Source: Chryseobacterium indologenes (GTDB lineage: Bacteria > Bacteroidota > Bacteroidia > Flavobacteriales > Weeksellaceae). Taken from it: a stretch of 64,000 nucleotides of DNA. Location of the stretch: NCBI RefSeq assembly GCF_002025665.1, contig NZ_CP018786.1:5084001-5148000 (forward strand). The letters run 5' to 3'. The notes beneath the pieces are model-generated. The model saw only the letters and a list, made by a program, of their open reading frames with translations. It searched no databases and was not told the origin of the DNA. Within the stretch, counting starts at the first letter, position 1, and every line of letters starts with the position of its first letter. The position numbers were made by a program, and so were the translations under genes. Shown here in pieces: positions 15,356 to 24,394 of the stretch.

Positions 15356-17388
15356 TACTTTAGAATCTGATATACTATCATCGACACAAAATATGCCAAA
15401 CCTGTCATCATGACTACCTGAAAGCCGGTCCATTTCCAGCTTTTGGTTTCTCTGTAGACTACTGCAAGTGTAGAAACACACTGCATTGCAAATGCGTAGA
15501 AAAGAAGAACCGAAATTCCGGTTGCAAAACTGAAGACTTTTTCTCCGTTGGGTTTTACGTCTCTTCTCATTTTATCAATTACTTTCACTTCGGGAGCATC
15601 ATCTTCCAAACTGTAAAGGGTAGACATTGTTCCTACAAAAACTTCTCTTGCTACGAAACTGGTAAGAATTCCTACTCCCATTTTCCAGTCGTAACCCAGC
15701 GGAGCAATTACAGGTTCTATTCCTTTACCCATTTTAGCAAGGTAAGAATGGTCTAAGTGAACATCTGTAGCCACAAATTCGTTTGTTTTCTGGCTTGGCC
15801 CGAAATAGCTTAAAAACCAGATGATGATACTTACGATGAAAATTATTTTTCCGGCTCCGGTAATGAAGTCCCATACTTTCCCCAAAACCATTTTAAAGTC
15901 ATATCCGAAAAGTGGTTTTTTATAGGCTGGAAGATCCATTACGAGATACGTTTTTCCTTTACTTTTAATAAATCTTTTAAGTATTGCTGCAGAGAATAAA
16001 GCGACTAAGAAGCCAAGGAGATACATTCCCATCAAGACCAGTGCTTTATATTTGATTCCTAGAAATGTCCCTTCTGAAATAATCAGTCCGATAATGATAC
16101 TGTAAACCGGAAGTCTCGCAGAACATGTCATAAATGGTGTTACCAATATGGTAAGCAATCTTTCTTTTACATTCTCAATATTTCTTGTGGAAATCACCGC
16201 CGGGATAGCACAGGCAGTTCCTGATACAAGGGGAACGATACTTTTTCCATTAAGCCCGAAAGGACGAAGCAATCTGTCCATCAGGAATACCACTCTTGCC
16301 ATATATCCTGAATCTTCTAATAAATAAAGGAAATACAACAGAATTCCGATCTGTGGTGCAAACACCACAATTCCTCCAATTCCCGGAACAATTCCGTTTG
16401 AAATCAATGAATTAATTGGTCCTTCCGGAAGATGTTCGTTGGAGAATGCTGCCAGCCATGAGAAGGTCTCTTCGATCCAGTTCATAGGGTATTCCGCAAG
16501 AAAGAAAACACTTTGGAATATTACTAATAAGATCGCTAAAAAGACTACATAACCCCAGAATTTATGAACTAAAACTTTATCCAATTTTTCCGTTAATAAT
16601 TCTTTGAACTGAGCTTTTTTAGAAATGACATCAGCCAATATTTTGTCTACTTTCTGATATCTTCTTACGGTTTCCTGAACCTGAAGTCTTTTCGGCACTA
16701 AACTTTTAGAATCAGATTCATTGAGTTGTTCCATTACTGAGCCAATTCTTCCAAAATCTGTTCCCAGTGAGAGGCTCATCCATGCTTTATATTCATTGTC
16801 GAAACCTTTATGTGCTGCCAGTTTCTGAATAAAATCCCTGTGCTCATTAGGGGTTTCAAAAGAAAGGGTATTTGTTTTTACAAATTCGTTGTTGTAAACA
16901 GCTTCTCTTACTGCATCAATCCCGATTTGTTCTTTGGCATTGGTTTGAATAATTTTAATGCCTAGTGCTTCGGAAAATTTTTGAATATCAATAGTAATTC
17001 CTCTTCTTTCTGCCTGGTCAATCTGATTGACAATCAGAATCATTGGGATTCCGAGATCCTGAATCTGCTGAAACAACAGCAATCCTCTTTTTAAGCTTAA
17101 TGCTTCAAGAATATAAACAACTCCTGCGTAGTTTTTCTGCTCATCAATAAGGTATTTGGAAAAAATAGCCTCATCTTCTGAGCTGGGATATACGCTGTAA
17201 GAACCTGGAAGGTCAATAACCTCAACATCCTGATCTTTATAGGTATAGTTTCCCGAATGACTTGCTACGGTAACGCCGGCATAGTTTCCAGTCTTTTGCT
17301 TTTTGTTGCAAAGCGTATTAAAAACTGTTGACTTTCCTACATTAGGATTTCCGACTAAAAGTATCTGTTTTTTCTTGTTTTCCTGCAT
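15355..17388 (-). CDS. feoB: ferrous iron transport protein B
   Basis: A 677-residue inner-membrane Fe(II) transporter. The N-terminal G domain shows G1 GNPNVGKS (13-20), G3 DLPGSYS and G4 NQID. A helical regulatory segment follows, then two Gate motifs and about eight to ten membrane helices, including the conserved ISGTACAIPAV-type segment (LVSGTACAIPAVISTRN) and SCSARLPVY. Length is typical of Bacteroidota FeoB. It is joined to feoA upstream and to the Cys-rich partner downstream by TAATG overlaps, so the three are translationally coupled. Confidence 0.97.
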   Translation of the reverse strand: MQENKKKQILLVGNPNVGKSTVFNTLCNKKQKTGNYAGVTVASHSGNYTYKDQDVEVIDLPGSYSVYPSSEDEAIFSKYLIDEQKNYAGVVYILEALSLKRGLLLFQQIQDLGIPMILIVNQIDQAERRGITIDIQKFSEALGIKIIQTNAKEQIGIDAVREAVYNNEFVKTNTLSFETPNEHRDFIQKLAAHKGFDNEYKAWMSLSLGTDFGRIGSVMEQLNESDSKSLVPKRLQVQETVRRYQKVDKILADVISKKAQFKELLTEKLDKVLVHKFWGYVVFLAILLVIFQSVFFLAEYPMNWIEETFSWLAAFSNEHLPEGPINSLISNGIVPGIGGIVVFAPQIGILLYFLYLLEDSGYMARVVFLMDRLLRPFGLNGKSIVPLVSGTACAIPAVISTRNIENVKERLLTILVTPFMTCSARLPVYSIIIGLIISEGTFLGIKYKALVLMGMYLLGFLVALFSAAILKRFIKSKGKTYLVMDLPAYKKPLFGYDFKMVLGKVWDFITGAGKIIFIVSIIIWFLSYFGPSQKTNEFVATDVHLDHSYLAKMGKGIEPVIAPLGYDWKMGVGILTSFVAREVFVGTMSTLYSLEDDAPEVKVIDKMRRDVKPNGEKVFSFATGISVLLFYAFAMQCVSTLAVVYRETKSWKWTGFQVVMMTGLAYFVSMIVYQILK

Positions 17389-17642
17389 TAATTCAATTCT
17401 TCAACAATGATGTAATCTCCTTCTTCCTCACGAAGAGCAATCCGGCTTTTTTCTGCTCCAAACTCCACATACATAGGCCCATTGAATGGTGCCTGATACA
17501 AAATTCTGAAAGAGGTTTCCGGAAGAAGCCCCATTTCAATGATTTTATTGGGCATTTTCAGATTGTCATTATCATACCCCAATATCTTCCCCATTTTGTT
17601 TTTAGGGAATCCACTTAATTTATGTAATCCTTTCTCTTTCAA
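17388..17642 (-). CDS. feoA: ferrous iron transport protein A
   Basis: An 84-residue SH3-like protein that works with FeoB at the membrane. Conserved features are the LHKLSGFPKNKMGKILGY opening, IEMGLLPETSFRIL and the C-terminal SRIALREEEGDYIIVEE. Conserved sequence begins before the first ATG (residue 17), so the start must be the TTG at 17642. The stop codon overlaps the feoB start (TAATG). No Fur box could be recognised confidently upstream. Confidence 0.92.
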   Translation of the reverse strand: MKEKGLHKLSGFPKNKMGKILGYDNDNLKMPNKIIEMGLLPETSFRILYQAPFNGPMYVEFGAEKSRIALREEEGDYIIVEELN

Positions 17643-17711
17643 AGCCTAATTTTTAGTCCTGCAAATATACGCTATTTAAATTTAATCTAAATAACGTTTT
17701 GGGATAAAAGA

Positions 17712-17747
17712 AATCAACCCAAACACATTGCTGTATCTGGGTTGATT
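17712..17747 (-). terminator. terminator after the GLPGLI gene
   Basis: AATCAACCCA and TGGGTTGATT form a 10-bp stem with a 16-nt loop; on the minus strand it is followed by a short T-rich tail. It lies 28 nt past the GLPGLI stop. Confidence 0.65.
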
Positions 17748-17775
17748 CAAAATATAATTTAGTTGATATGAATGC

Positions 17776-18675
17776 TTATTTTTTCTTCTTGTCAGAAGCC
17801 TGTTCTTTTTCTATGGGATTATCATTGGATCCGAAGAAATCTTTCACCTGCTTTTCCAGTCTTTTCATGAAATCTCCAACTGTCCCATCTGTTCCCGGCA
17901 TGGGTCTGCTCATATTTTCTGCGGTCATGTAAGGACGAGACTCTGCGAATGGATCTGCTTTGTATCCTTCGTAAGACTTCAGGAATTTTTCTTTGGATGT
18001 AGGTGTTATAGTATTGCTCATCATTCCCATCTTAGCATTGATCTTATCGGCATATGATAGTTCATCATAGTTTTCGATCTTTTTATTCCCGCTCAATTGC
18101 CAAGAATAGTTTTTATCTGCGTCTTCTATTTTTACAATCAGACCAGGAAGTCCTTTAAATTTATAAGGGCCATCCTGAAAAGGAATTTCAGAACTAAACC
18201 AAGCTGTCCACTTTCTTCCTCCAAATTCCGTGGTTGCTTTCTGAGCATTGTATGCGCCTACTTTTTCTTTATCAGGTAAAATACTCCATTGTAATTTCGG
18301 TTCGTCCTCGTATGAGAATAGGTTTCTACTGATTCTATCTACATACTGAACCTTCATGTCCGGATAGCTTTTGATAATTTTATAAGAGAATTTTGGCCAC
18401 TTTATAAATTTGGTCATATCCTTGAAAGACTTCGTTTTCTCCATTTCTTCTATCTGAACTTTAATGATAGAATCCTGAGCCGGCATTGTATAATCCTGAT
18501 AGATTGATTTCTTTGGGGTAATATCAAGAATAGTAATGATCTTATCCATTCTTGCCGAATCTTTCTTCGGCTTAAAAGTCAGTTCATAAAAGAAACGGTT
18601 TGCTGTTTCTTTAGATTCCTGAGCTCCTGCAAATGCAAAAAGAGCAATAAGAAATACGGAGAATAACTTTTTCAT
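17776..18675 (-). CDS. GLPGLI family protein
   Basis: A 299-residue secreted protein starting MKKLFSVFLIALFAFAGAQ (signal peptide). The signature GLPGLI occurs in KFKGLPGLIVKIEDADKNYSW in the second half, preceded by the family pattern WTAWFSSEIPFQDGPYKF. Function is unknown; the family is Bacteroidota-specific, usually periplasmic, and commonly found near large barrel receptors, as here (19406-22117). The start at 18675 is preferred over an upstream ATG at 18762 because the signal peptide begins there. The C terminus is a charged, Lys-rich tail. Confidence 0.88.
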   Translation of the reverse strand: MKKLFSVFLIALFAFAGAQESKETANRFFYELTFKPKKDSARMDKIITILDITPKKSIYQDYTMPAQDSIIKVQIEEMEKTKSFKDMTKFIKWPKFSYKIIKSYPDMKVQYVDRISRNLFSYEDEPKLQWSILPDKEKVGAYNAQKATTEFGGRKWTAWFSSEIPFQDGPYKFKGLPGLIVKIEDADKNYSWQLSGNKKIENYDELSYADKINAKMGMMSNTITPTSKEKFLKSYEGYKADPFAESRPYMTAENMSRPMPGTDGTVGDFMKRLEKQVKDFFGSNDNPIEKEQASDKKKK

Positions 18676-18857
18676 TGTAGCAAGTTTTATATAATTAGTA
18701 ATCACTTGTCTTCTTTTGTTACAGTTTTTCTGAAATTTTATTTTTCGGTAAAAAATATTCACCGTTTCAACTCTTTACTAATTAAAAAATTATGATTCTC
18801 TTAAAACAGTTTCATTTTTAAAACGCTTACCTTTAAGTTTCTAAAAAACAAAATATT

Positions 18858-19355
18858 ATGGATACCTTATCTCAATTAAAATCTGAACTGGAGGGAGAGT
18901 TCCAAACCACAAAAAAATTTATTGAACTATTCCCTGAAGGAAAAAACGATTATGCTCCGCATGAAAAAAGTATGAAAATGATGCCACTTGCCACTCATCT
19001 TGTAGAAGTTTTTGAATGGCCGAATACCATTTTAAACACTTCTGAACTTGATTTTGGAAAAGGAGATTACAAACCTACTGTGCTTTCTACAAAAGAAGAC
19101 CTTCTGAAAAAGCTGGAAGAAGATTATCAGGCTGGCAAAAAAGCATTGGAAAATAGTACAGAAGACGATCTGAACCCCAGCTGGACGATTAAAAATGACG
19201 GCCATGAACTGGCAAGCTGGAGCAAATACGGAGCAATACGCCATGCTTTAAACCAGATCACACATCACAGGGCTCAACTGGGTGTTTATTACAGACTGAA
19301 CAATATTCCTTTGCCGGGAAGCTATGGGCCTTCAGCAGACCAGCAAAGCTTTTAA
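18858..19355 (+). CDS. DinB family protein
   Basis: A 165-residue four-helix-bundle protein of the DinB/YfiT-like group. The three metal-binding His typical of the fold are represented by THLVEVFEW (near 47), and by HALNQITHHRAQLGVYYRL (near 140), where H..H is at the expected distance. The ending IPLPGSYGPSADQ is typical of Bacteroidota DinB proteins. The biochemical activity is unknown; relatives are thiol-S-transferases or damage-inducible proteins. It stands alone, with a terminator shared with the convergent receptor gene. Confidence 0.88.
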   Translation: MDTLSQLKSELEGEFQTTKKFIELFPEGKNDYAPHEKSMKMMPLATHLVEVFEWPNTILNTSELDFGKGDYKPTVLSTKEDLLKKLEEDYQAGKKALENSTEDDLNPSWTIKNDGHELASWSKYGAIRHALNQITHHRAQLGVYYRLNNIPLPGSYGPSADQQSF

Positions 19356-19376
19356 ATTCAATATATCTCAATAAAA

Positions 19377-19400
19377 AAACCAATCCGGATGGATTGGTTT
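19377..19400. terminator. bidirectional terminator
   Basis: AAACCAATCC-GGAT-GGATTGGTTT is a perfect 10-bp stem, with A run before and T run after, between convergent genes. Confidence 0.9.
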
Positions 19401-19405
19401 TTATT

Positions 19406-22117
19406 TTATTTAAAGTTGAATTTTACACTTAGCATCACCTGGCTTGGGCGGAGTTGCATACTCGTTTGTGTGATATTCGTATTATCAATATCGATTCTTT
19501 CAAATACTCTCTTATTCGCTATATTCATCCATTTTAGCTCAAAATCAATTTTCTTTTTAGCCCATGAGAACTGATATGAAACGTCGTAGAAACCATTATT
19601 ATATTTTATATCCGCAGACTTTGAATTGATCTGATCCCAATAAAATCCTATGGTATGGTTTTCTAATGGATAGAAAAATACGTTAAGATTGTGGCTGTAT
19701 CCTTCTGACTTTCCTTTATTATCTGTAAGGAAAATATTGGATGTCTTGTTCCATGTTTTAGATGCGTTAAAATCTACACTCATCCATGAGAAATAAGTAT
19801 TATTAAATTTAATTCCTAGAGTATTTCCATTCGTTTTATTATCTATGTTATCAGTATTTCTGATGGATTGAGATTTGGAAATGGTATTGTTATAACTCAA
19901 TGATGCATTGGTTTTAAATTTTGGAAAATATTTTCCTATTTCTGCATAATAGGTATTGCTGGTCCTTTTATTTTCTCTCTCTAAATATTCGGTTACTCTG
20001 AAACCTGATTCATTAACGGTACTTGAAGCAATAAGATTATTTTTTGCATCACTTATTCTATATCCAACGTTAAAGAAAAGGTTATTTAATGGATTTCTGT
20101 ACTCCAATCTTGTTCCTGCATTTTTAGTAGTAGTCTGAGGGATCGGGTTTTTAGGATTCATCACATTAAATCCTCCCGGGCTTGTGAGAATATATCCTGC
20201 GTAAGCTGTCTGAATATCTCCGAAATTGTTATTAATCCCTCCATTCACACTCGCTTTGAAGAACGAAGCAAATGAATATTGAGCAAAAACATTAGGAGTA
20301 AATGTTACTTTACTTAAAGATTTTGAAACATTTCTAAATGCATCTTCAGCTTTAATATTATTGAAGTTTACAGGGAAGCTTGAAAATAAACTCCATGACT
20401 CAGATTTATAGTTGATTCCTACGGAAGCTGATGGATTAACTCTCGTAAATTTCAGATCATTTTCATAAGCTAAATTTGCAAAATCCGGTTTATTATCTAC
20501 TGTACTTCCATCAAAATTTGTTGTCAGGTTATCAGTTGAAAAATCAAATCCTGCCTGTGGTGTGAATGTCCATCCTTTTGAAGAGAAACTGATATTTGCA
20601 GAATGTGATGTATCTAAAGATTTAATCCTGAAATATTGTAAAGCGGTACTGCCTGGTGTGAATTTTATGGTTGTCAAATCAGTGCTTCCAGGTTCTTTAT
20701 ATGGAAACTGTAAATAATTGGCAGGAGAAATTTCTAAAATCTGTTTATCATTCTGATAACTAAGATAGGATTTGAAATTTACCATTTTTTCTTTCCAAGG
20801 AATAATTGTACTTAAAGAGTTTTGGAAAGATGTTGTAGGTGATTCTAAAGCTTCATTTCCTATCCTGTAACCTTGTTTATCATTTCTTTCTGCGAAAGCT
20901 CTGTCTGCATTCCAGAATTGAGAAAATGTAGTTGTATTCTTAAAAAATCCCTTTTTGGCATTTTTTGTAAAGATCAATTCACCTTTCAGTTTGTCTGTAT
21001 AAAAATTGTTTAAGAATCTGGTCGTGTATTGTGTTCCTTGCTGGATATCTCTGGTAACACTATTTGATTCTCTTTCTACTGCATTATTGGTATAGTTGGC
21101 ATTGGCCTTAAGTTCCCATTCTTTTTTCTTATCAATATTAGTGAGATAATTGGCTGACAAATAATGAACACTGTTCATCAAATATCTTTTTACCGGTAGA
21201 TCAGGCACAGATGCATTCTCTACACTTAACCAATTATTTTGCGAGATATTACTTCTTCTTCCTTCCCATGAACTTCCAAATGCCAGAATATTCCCTTCAT
21301 TTTCCACCTGCTCGCCCATGTTATTGGTTTTATAATTGACTACCCATTGGCTTTTCTGTCCGAAAAACATGGGAGTCAGTTTTACATTCCAAAGCCATGA
21401 ATCACCGAAGCCGGTTCCTACTTCTCCTCTCCCGGTCATGGTAACAGAATTTTTCAGTTTGATATTGATGGCTGCCTGATCTGAAGGTACTTTGTCCTGA
21501 AGGATTTTTACCGGCTGGTGGTTCTCCAGAACTTCTACTTTCTGTACAGCATCTTTAGGAAGTGAGTTGTTGATGGTTCCATAGCCACCTTCCATCAGGT
21601 CTTTTCCGTTTACATAGAATTTATTGATGGCATTTCCCTGGTATAAAATCGTTCCGTCTTTGTTGACCTCAATTCCTGGAATCTTTTTCATTACATCCGC
21701 AAGTGTTCTGTCGTTTTTATTATTGAATGCTTTAAGATCATAAGATATGGTATCTCCTCTTGCGGTAATCATCTTGGTTTTCAACTGTACTTCCTTAATT
21801 TCTGTGGCTTCAGACTGCATTTTAAAGTTCAGTGTCTGATCGCTGTTATTGATTTGCTTTGTAAGAGGTTTTTGATTGAAAGCTTTCACTTTTAGATCTA
21901 CGTTAGATTCGGCAGAGGTAAAAGTTACTTTATATTCACCTTTGGAATTTGTAATGGCATAAGCAAGAATAGCATCTTTACCAGGTTCCTCTATGGTTAC
22001 GCTGGCACTTGGTATTGCAACCCCGTCATCATCAGTAATTTTTCCTGAAACCGTTTTCTGCGCGAAAGTAAGCACAGTAAAGAAAAGCATCAGAAATAAA
22101 GAAATATTTTTTTTCAT
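19406..22117 (-). CDS. outer-membrane beta-barrel protein with carboxypeptidase-regulatory-like domain (TonB-receptor-like)
   Basis: A 903-residue outer-membrane protein. After the signal peptide (1-19) comes a CarboxypepD_reg-like domain (KTVSGKITDDDGVAIPSASV, about 20-105), then a plug-like domain with RTLADVMKKIPGIEVNKDG (about 135-225), and a large OMP_b-brl_3-type barrel to the C terminus (final KFNFK, aromatic ending). No TonB box is evident. Such proteins often pair with GLPGLI genes, one of which is just downstream of the neighbouring DinB gene. Its substrate is unknown. Confidence 0.88.
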   Translation of the reverse strand: MKKNISLFLMLFFTVLTFAQKTVSGKITDDDGVAIPSASVTIEEPGKDAILAYAITNSKGEYKVTFTSAESNVDLKVKAFNQKPLTKQINNSDQTLNFKMQSEATEIKEVQLKTKMITARGDTISYDLKAFNNKNDRTLADVMKKIPGIEVNKDGTILYQGNAINKFYVNGKDLMEGGYGTINNSLPKDAVQKVEVLENHQPVKILQDKVPSDQAAINIKLKNSVTMTGRGEVGTGFGDSWLWNVKLTPMFFGQKSQWVVNYKTNNMGEQVENEGNILAFGSSWEGRRSNISQNNWLSVENASVPDLPVKRYLMNSVHYLSANYLTNIDKKKEWELKANANYTNNAVERESNSVTRDIQQGTQYTTRFLNNFYTDKLKGELIFTKNAKKGFFKNTTTFSQFWNADRAFAERNDKQGYRIGNEALESPTTSFQNSLSTIIPWKEKMVNFKSYLSYQNDKQILEISPANYLQFPYKEPGSTDLTTIKFTPGSTALQYFRIKSLDTSHSANISFSSKGWTFTPQAGFDFSTDNLTTNFDGSTVDNKPDFANLAYENDLKFTRVNPSASVGINYKSESWSLFSSFPVNFNNIKAEDAFRNVSKSLSKVTFTPNVFAQYSFASFFKASVNGGINNNFGDIQTAYAGYILTSPGGFNVMNPKNPIPQTTTKNAGTRLEYRNPLNNLFFNVGYRISDAKNNLIASSTVNESGFRVTEYLERENKRTSNTYYAEIGKYFPKFKTNASLSYNNTISKSQSIRNTDNIDNKTNGNTLGIKFNNTYFSWMSVDFNASKTWNKTSNIFLTDNKGKSEGYSHNLNVFFYPLENHTIGFYWDQINSKSADIKYNNGFYDVSYQFSWAKKKIDFELKWMNIANKRVFERIDIDNTNITQTSMQLRPSQVMLSVKFNFK

Positions 22118-22568
22118 ACTTATTATTTGCTCAATTAGTTAATCATTGTCGTTTTTTGTTACACTTTTTATAAAGATGAATTTTATCATCAAAGGTTAAA
22201 TCATTATCACTACAAGCATAGTTATAATTTTTAAGCTTTTTATTCTTTTAAAAAAAGAAGTTTTTCTTAAACAAAGTGATAAACAATTTACCCATTTGTT
22301 TTCAAATATTTATTATATCATAAGATCATGTTTGGCATAAAAAATTTGCAAAAGAAGAGAGCCATTTATTTTTATGATTTATGCAACATTATCAGGATAT
22401 ATTTTGTCTTCTTGTAGTATATAATGAACAATTTTAAAAGGAAGCATAGAAATTAATATTCTTACGTATTCTAAATAGGAAAATCTGATTTGAATCATAG
22501 ATTAAAAAAAAATTAAACGCTATCTCATAAATATATATTTAATAATTTTGTAACATAAAATTTATAAA
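22118..22568. other. 451-bp divergent intergenic region
   Basis: An AT-rich region with no ORF of note. It must carry promoters for the barrel gene (minus) and the cupin gene (plus). TAATTTTG at 22543-22550 fits the -7 consensus 19 nt before the cupin ATG. No strong repeats were seen. Confidence 0.6.
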
Positions 22569-23450
22569 ATGGGAATAATTTTAAAGCCTATAGATGTTGT
22601 AGATGACATTTCGAAAGAAGAATTCTACGAAAGATATCTGAAGCCAAGAAGGCCCGTTGTCATCAAGAATATGGCAAAAAAATGGCCTGCTTACCAAAAA
22701 TGGACGATGGAATATATGAAGGAGGTTGTAGGAGATGTAGAGGTCCCGCTATATGACAGCTCAAAGGCAGATCCTTCTGCTCCCATCAATGCATCAGCAG
22801 CAAAAATGAAGTTTGGAGATTATATAGATCTTATCCAGCGAGAGCCTACTGATCTTAGAATTTTCCTATTCGACCCCATAAAATATGCTCCTAAACTTTT
22901 GGAAGATTATATTTCTCCTAAAGAATTAATGGGAGGCTTCCTTGATAAATACCCGAATATGTTCTTTGGAGGAAAAGGCTCTGTTACCTTCCTGCACTTC
23001 GATATTGATATGGCTCATATTTTCCATACCCATTTCAACGGAAGAAAACATATTCTTCTTTTTGATTATAAATGGCGAGAAAGACTTTATCAGATACCTT
23101 ATGCAACCTATGCCCTGGAAGATTATGATATCGAAAATCCGGATTTCACAAAATTCCCGGCGCTGGATGGTGTAGAAGGCATTGAATGCTATCTTGAGCA
23201 TGGTGATACTTTATTTATGCCTACCGGATGGTGGCACTGGATGAAATACCTGGACGGAAGTTTCTCAATTTCCTTAAGAGCATGGGACAAATCATGGGCA
23301 GTAAAAGCACATTCTCTGTGGAATCTTACTGTACAGCGCAAATTTGACGACATTATGAAGTCGAACTTCAAAAAGAGCTACATGGACTGGAAAGAGAAGA
23401 TGGCAGTTAAAAGAGCAGAAATGGCCTTGAAAAGAGGCTTACCAAGATAA
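22569..23450 (+). CDS. cupin-like (JmjC/Cupin_8) domain protein
   Basis: A 293-residue cytosolic protein of the FIH/JmjC-like 2-oxoglutarate and Fe(II) dioxygenase fold. The first half has the family opening FYERYLKPRRPVVIKNMAKKWPA. The metal site is HFDID (His-x-Asp, about residue 141) with the distal His in FMPTGWWHWM (about 222), and HILLFD holds the usual co-substrate strand. All iron ligands are present, so hydroxylase activity is likely; the target, perhaps a protein or tRNA, is unknown. The C-terminal about 60 residues are helical and basic, as in dimeric members. Confidence 0.88.
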   Translation: MGIILKPIDVVDDISKEEFYERYLKPRRPVVIKNMAKKWPAYQKWTMEYMKEVVGDVEVPLYDSSKADPSAPINASAAKMKFGDYIDLIQREPTDLRIFLFDPIKYAPKLLEDYISPKELMGGFLDKYPNMFFGGKGSVTFLHFDIDMAHIFHTHFNGRKHILLFDYKWRERLYQIPYATYALEDYDIENPDFTKFPALDGVEGIECYLEHGDTLFMPTGWWHWMKYLDGSFSISLRAWDKSWAVKAHSLWNLTVQRKFDDIMKSNFKKSYMDWKEKMAVKRAEMALKRGLPR

Positions 23451-23453
23451 TAA

Positions 23454-23481
23454 AAAAGACGTTTCACTTGAAACGTCTTTT
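23454..23481. terminator. terminator between cupin and T9SS genes
   Basis: A stem AAAAGACGTTTC/GAAACGTCTTTT with loop ACTT and flanking A and T runs serves both convergent genes. Confidence 0.9.
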
Positions 23482-23505
23482 CTTTTTCATTCTATTATAA
23501 AAATG

Positions 23506-24294
23506 TTATTTCTTAATCATTTTATAGCCTTTTTCAGTCTCTTTATCTTTGACCTTCACTATGTAATTTCCTGCTGCCAGTTCACTTACATTTACAGTTC
23601 CGTTTTCTGTATCCATCGTTTCTTTTTTCACTAGCTTTCCGTTAAGATCATAGATGTTAATTTCAGAGATCTTAGTTTTATTTTTGATGTGTAAAACATC
23701 TTGTGCCGGGTTTGGATAGATAGATGCACGGTTCTTATCCGCTTTTGCATCAGAAACCGATAAACTGTTTGCTGAAATCTGGAAATCGTCTATCCCAATA
23801 AACCAGACATCTTCTGTAGTGGAATGAAAAGCAATATAAATTGTTTGTCCTATAAAAGGAGTCAGGTCGTACGTATACTGATTCCACGAAGTAGGAGGTT
23901 TTACTGCTGCTGCAAGCGTGTTGGTAAGGCCTGCAATGGTAGGAGTTGTTGTTGACACTTTTATATCCACTGTCTCAGCAAGCCCTGCTCCTCTGTTTCT
24001 TGCCCAGAAAGTAAGCTTATCAGATACTCCCGCAGTGACCACTATAGCAGGGCTTATGGCATAATCATCATGGGAAGTACTACCATATTCCAATCCAAGG
24101 AAGTGGGTTCCCGAATGAGGAGCATTGAAGGAAGAATCATAAGAACTAAAGGTTTCCCAGGTTCCGGGATCTCCACCATTAATTATTGTCCAGTCGGCAG
24201 GCATTGTTGCCGAATCAAAACTTTGAGAATACTGTGCCAGTAAACCTACTGGCATAAAGCACAGCAATGTTACGAATTGATAAATTTGTTTCAT
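23506..24294 (-). CDS. secreted protein with choice-of-anchor-J-like domain and T9SS sorting domain
   Basis: A 262-residue protein. A signal peptide (about 1-20, ending LLAQ) is followed by a jelly-roll domain (about 22-175; SFDSATMPADWTIINGG, YAISPAIVV and IGIDDFQIS) of the choice-of-anchor J/MAM-like type. The C-terminal about 75 residues form a type A type IX secretion sorting domain (YPNPAQDVLHIKN, INIYDLNGKLV, LAAGNYIVKVKD). It is therefore exported by T9SS, for which a SprE/PorW component is encoded at 44191-46749. The ligand is unknown. Confidence 0.92.
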   Translation of the reverse strand: MKQIYQFVTLLCFMPVGLLAQYSQSFDSATMPADWTIINGGDPGTWETFSSYDSSFNAPHSGTHFLGLEYGSTSHDDYAISPAIVVTAGVSDKLTFWARNRGAGLAETVDIKVSTTTPTIAGLTNTLAAAVKPPTSWNQYTYDLTPFIGQTIYIAFHSTTEDVWFIGIDDFQISANSLSVSDAKADKNRASIYPNPAQDVLHIKNKTKISEINIYDLNGKLVKKETMDTENGTVNVSELAAGNYIVKVKDKETEKGYKMIKK

Positions 24295-24394
24295 AGTGTT
24301 TGTTTTTGATACTAATTTAATAAAAAACTAAAACATTGATTAACAAATTACTATAAAAAACAAAAAAATCATTAGAATTTTTGTGAAAAAACTT

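Noticed and set aside
15203..15481. 92-residue version of the FeoB-associated protein
   Set aside because: The extra N terminus is the feoB 3' end read in another frame; the 50-residue form with a TAATG junction fits the family.
23458..23479. Third parS-like site
   Set aside because: GTTTCACTTGAAAC resembles parS but the central CG is TT and the outer bases differ; it is the arm-loop-arm of the cupin terminator.
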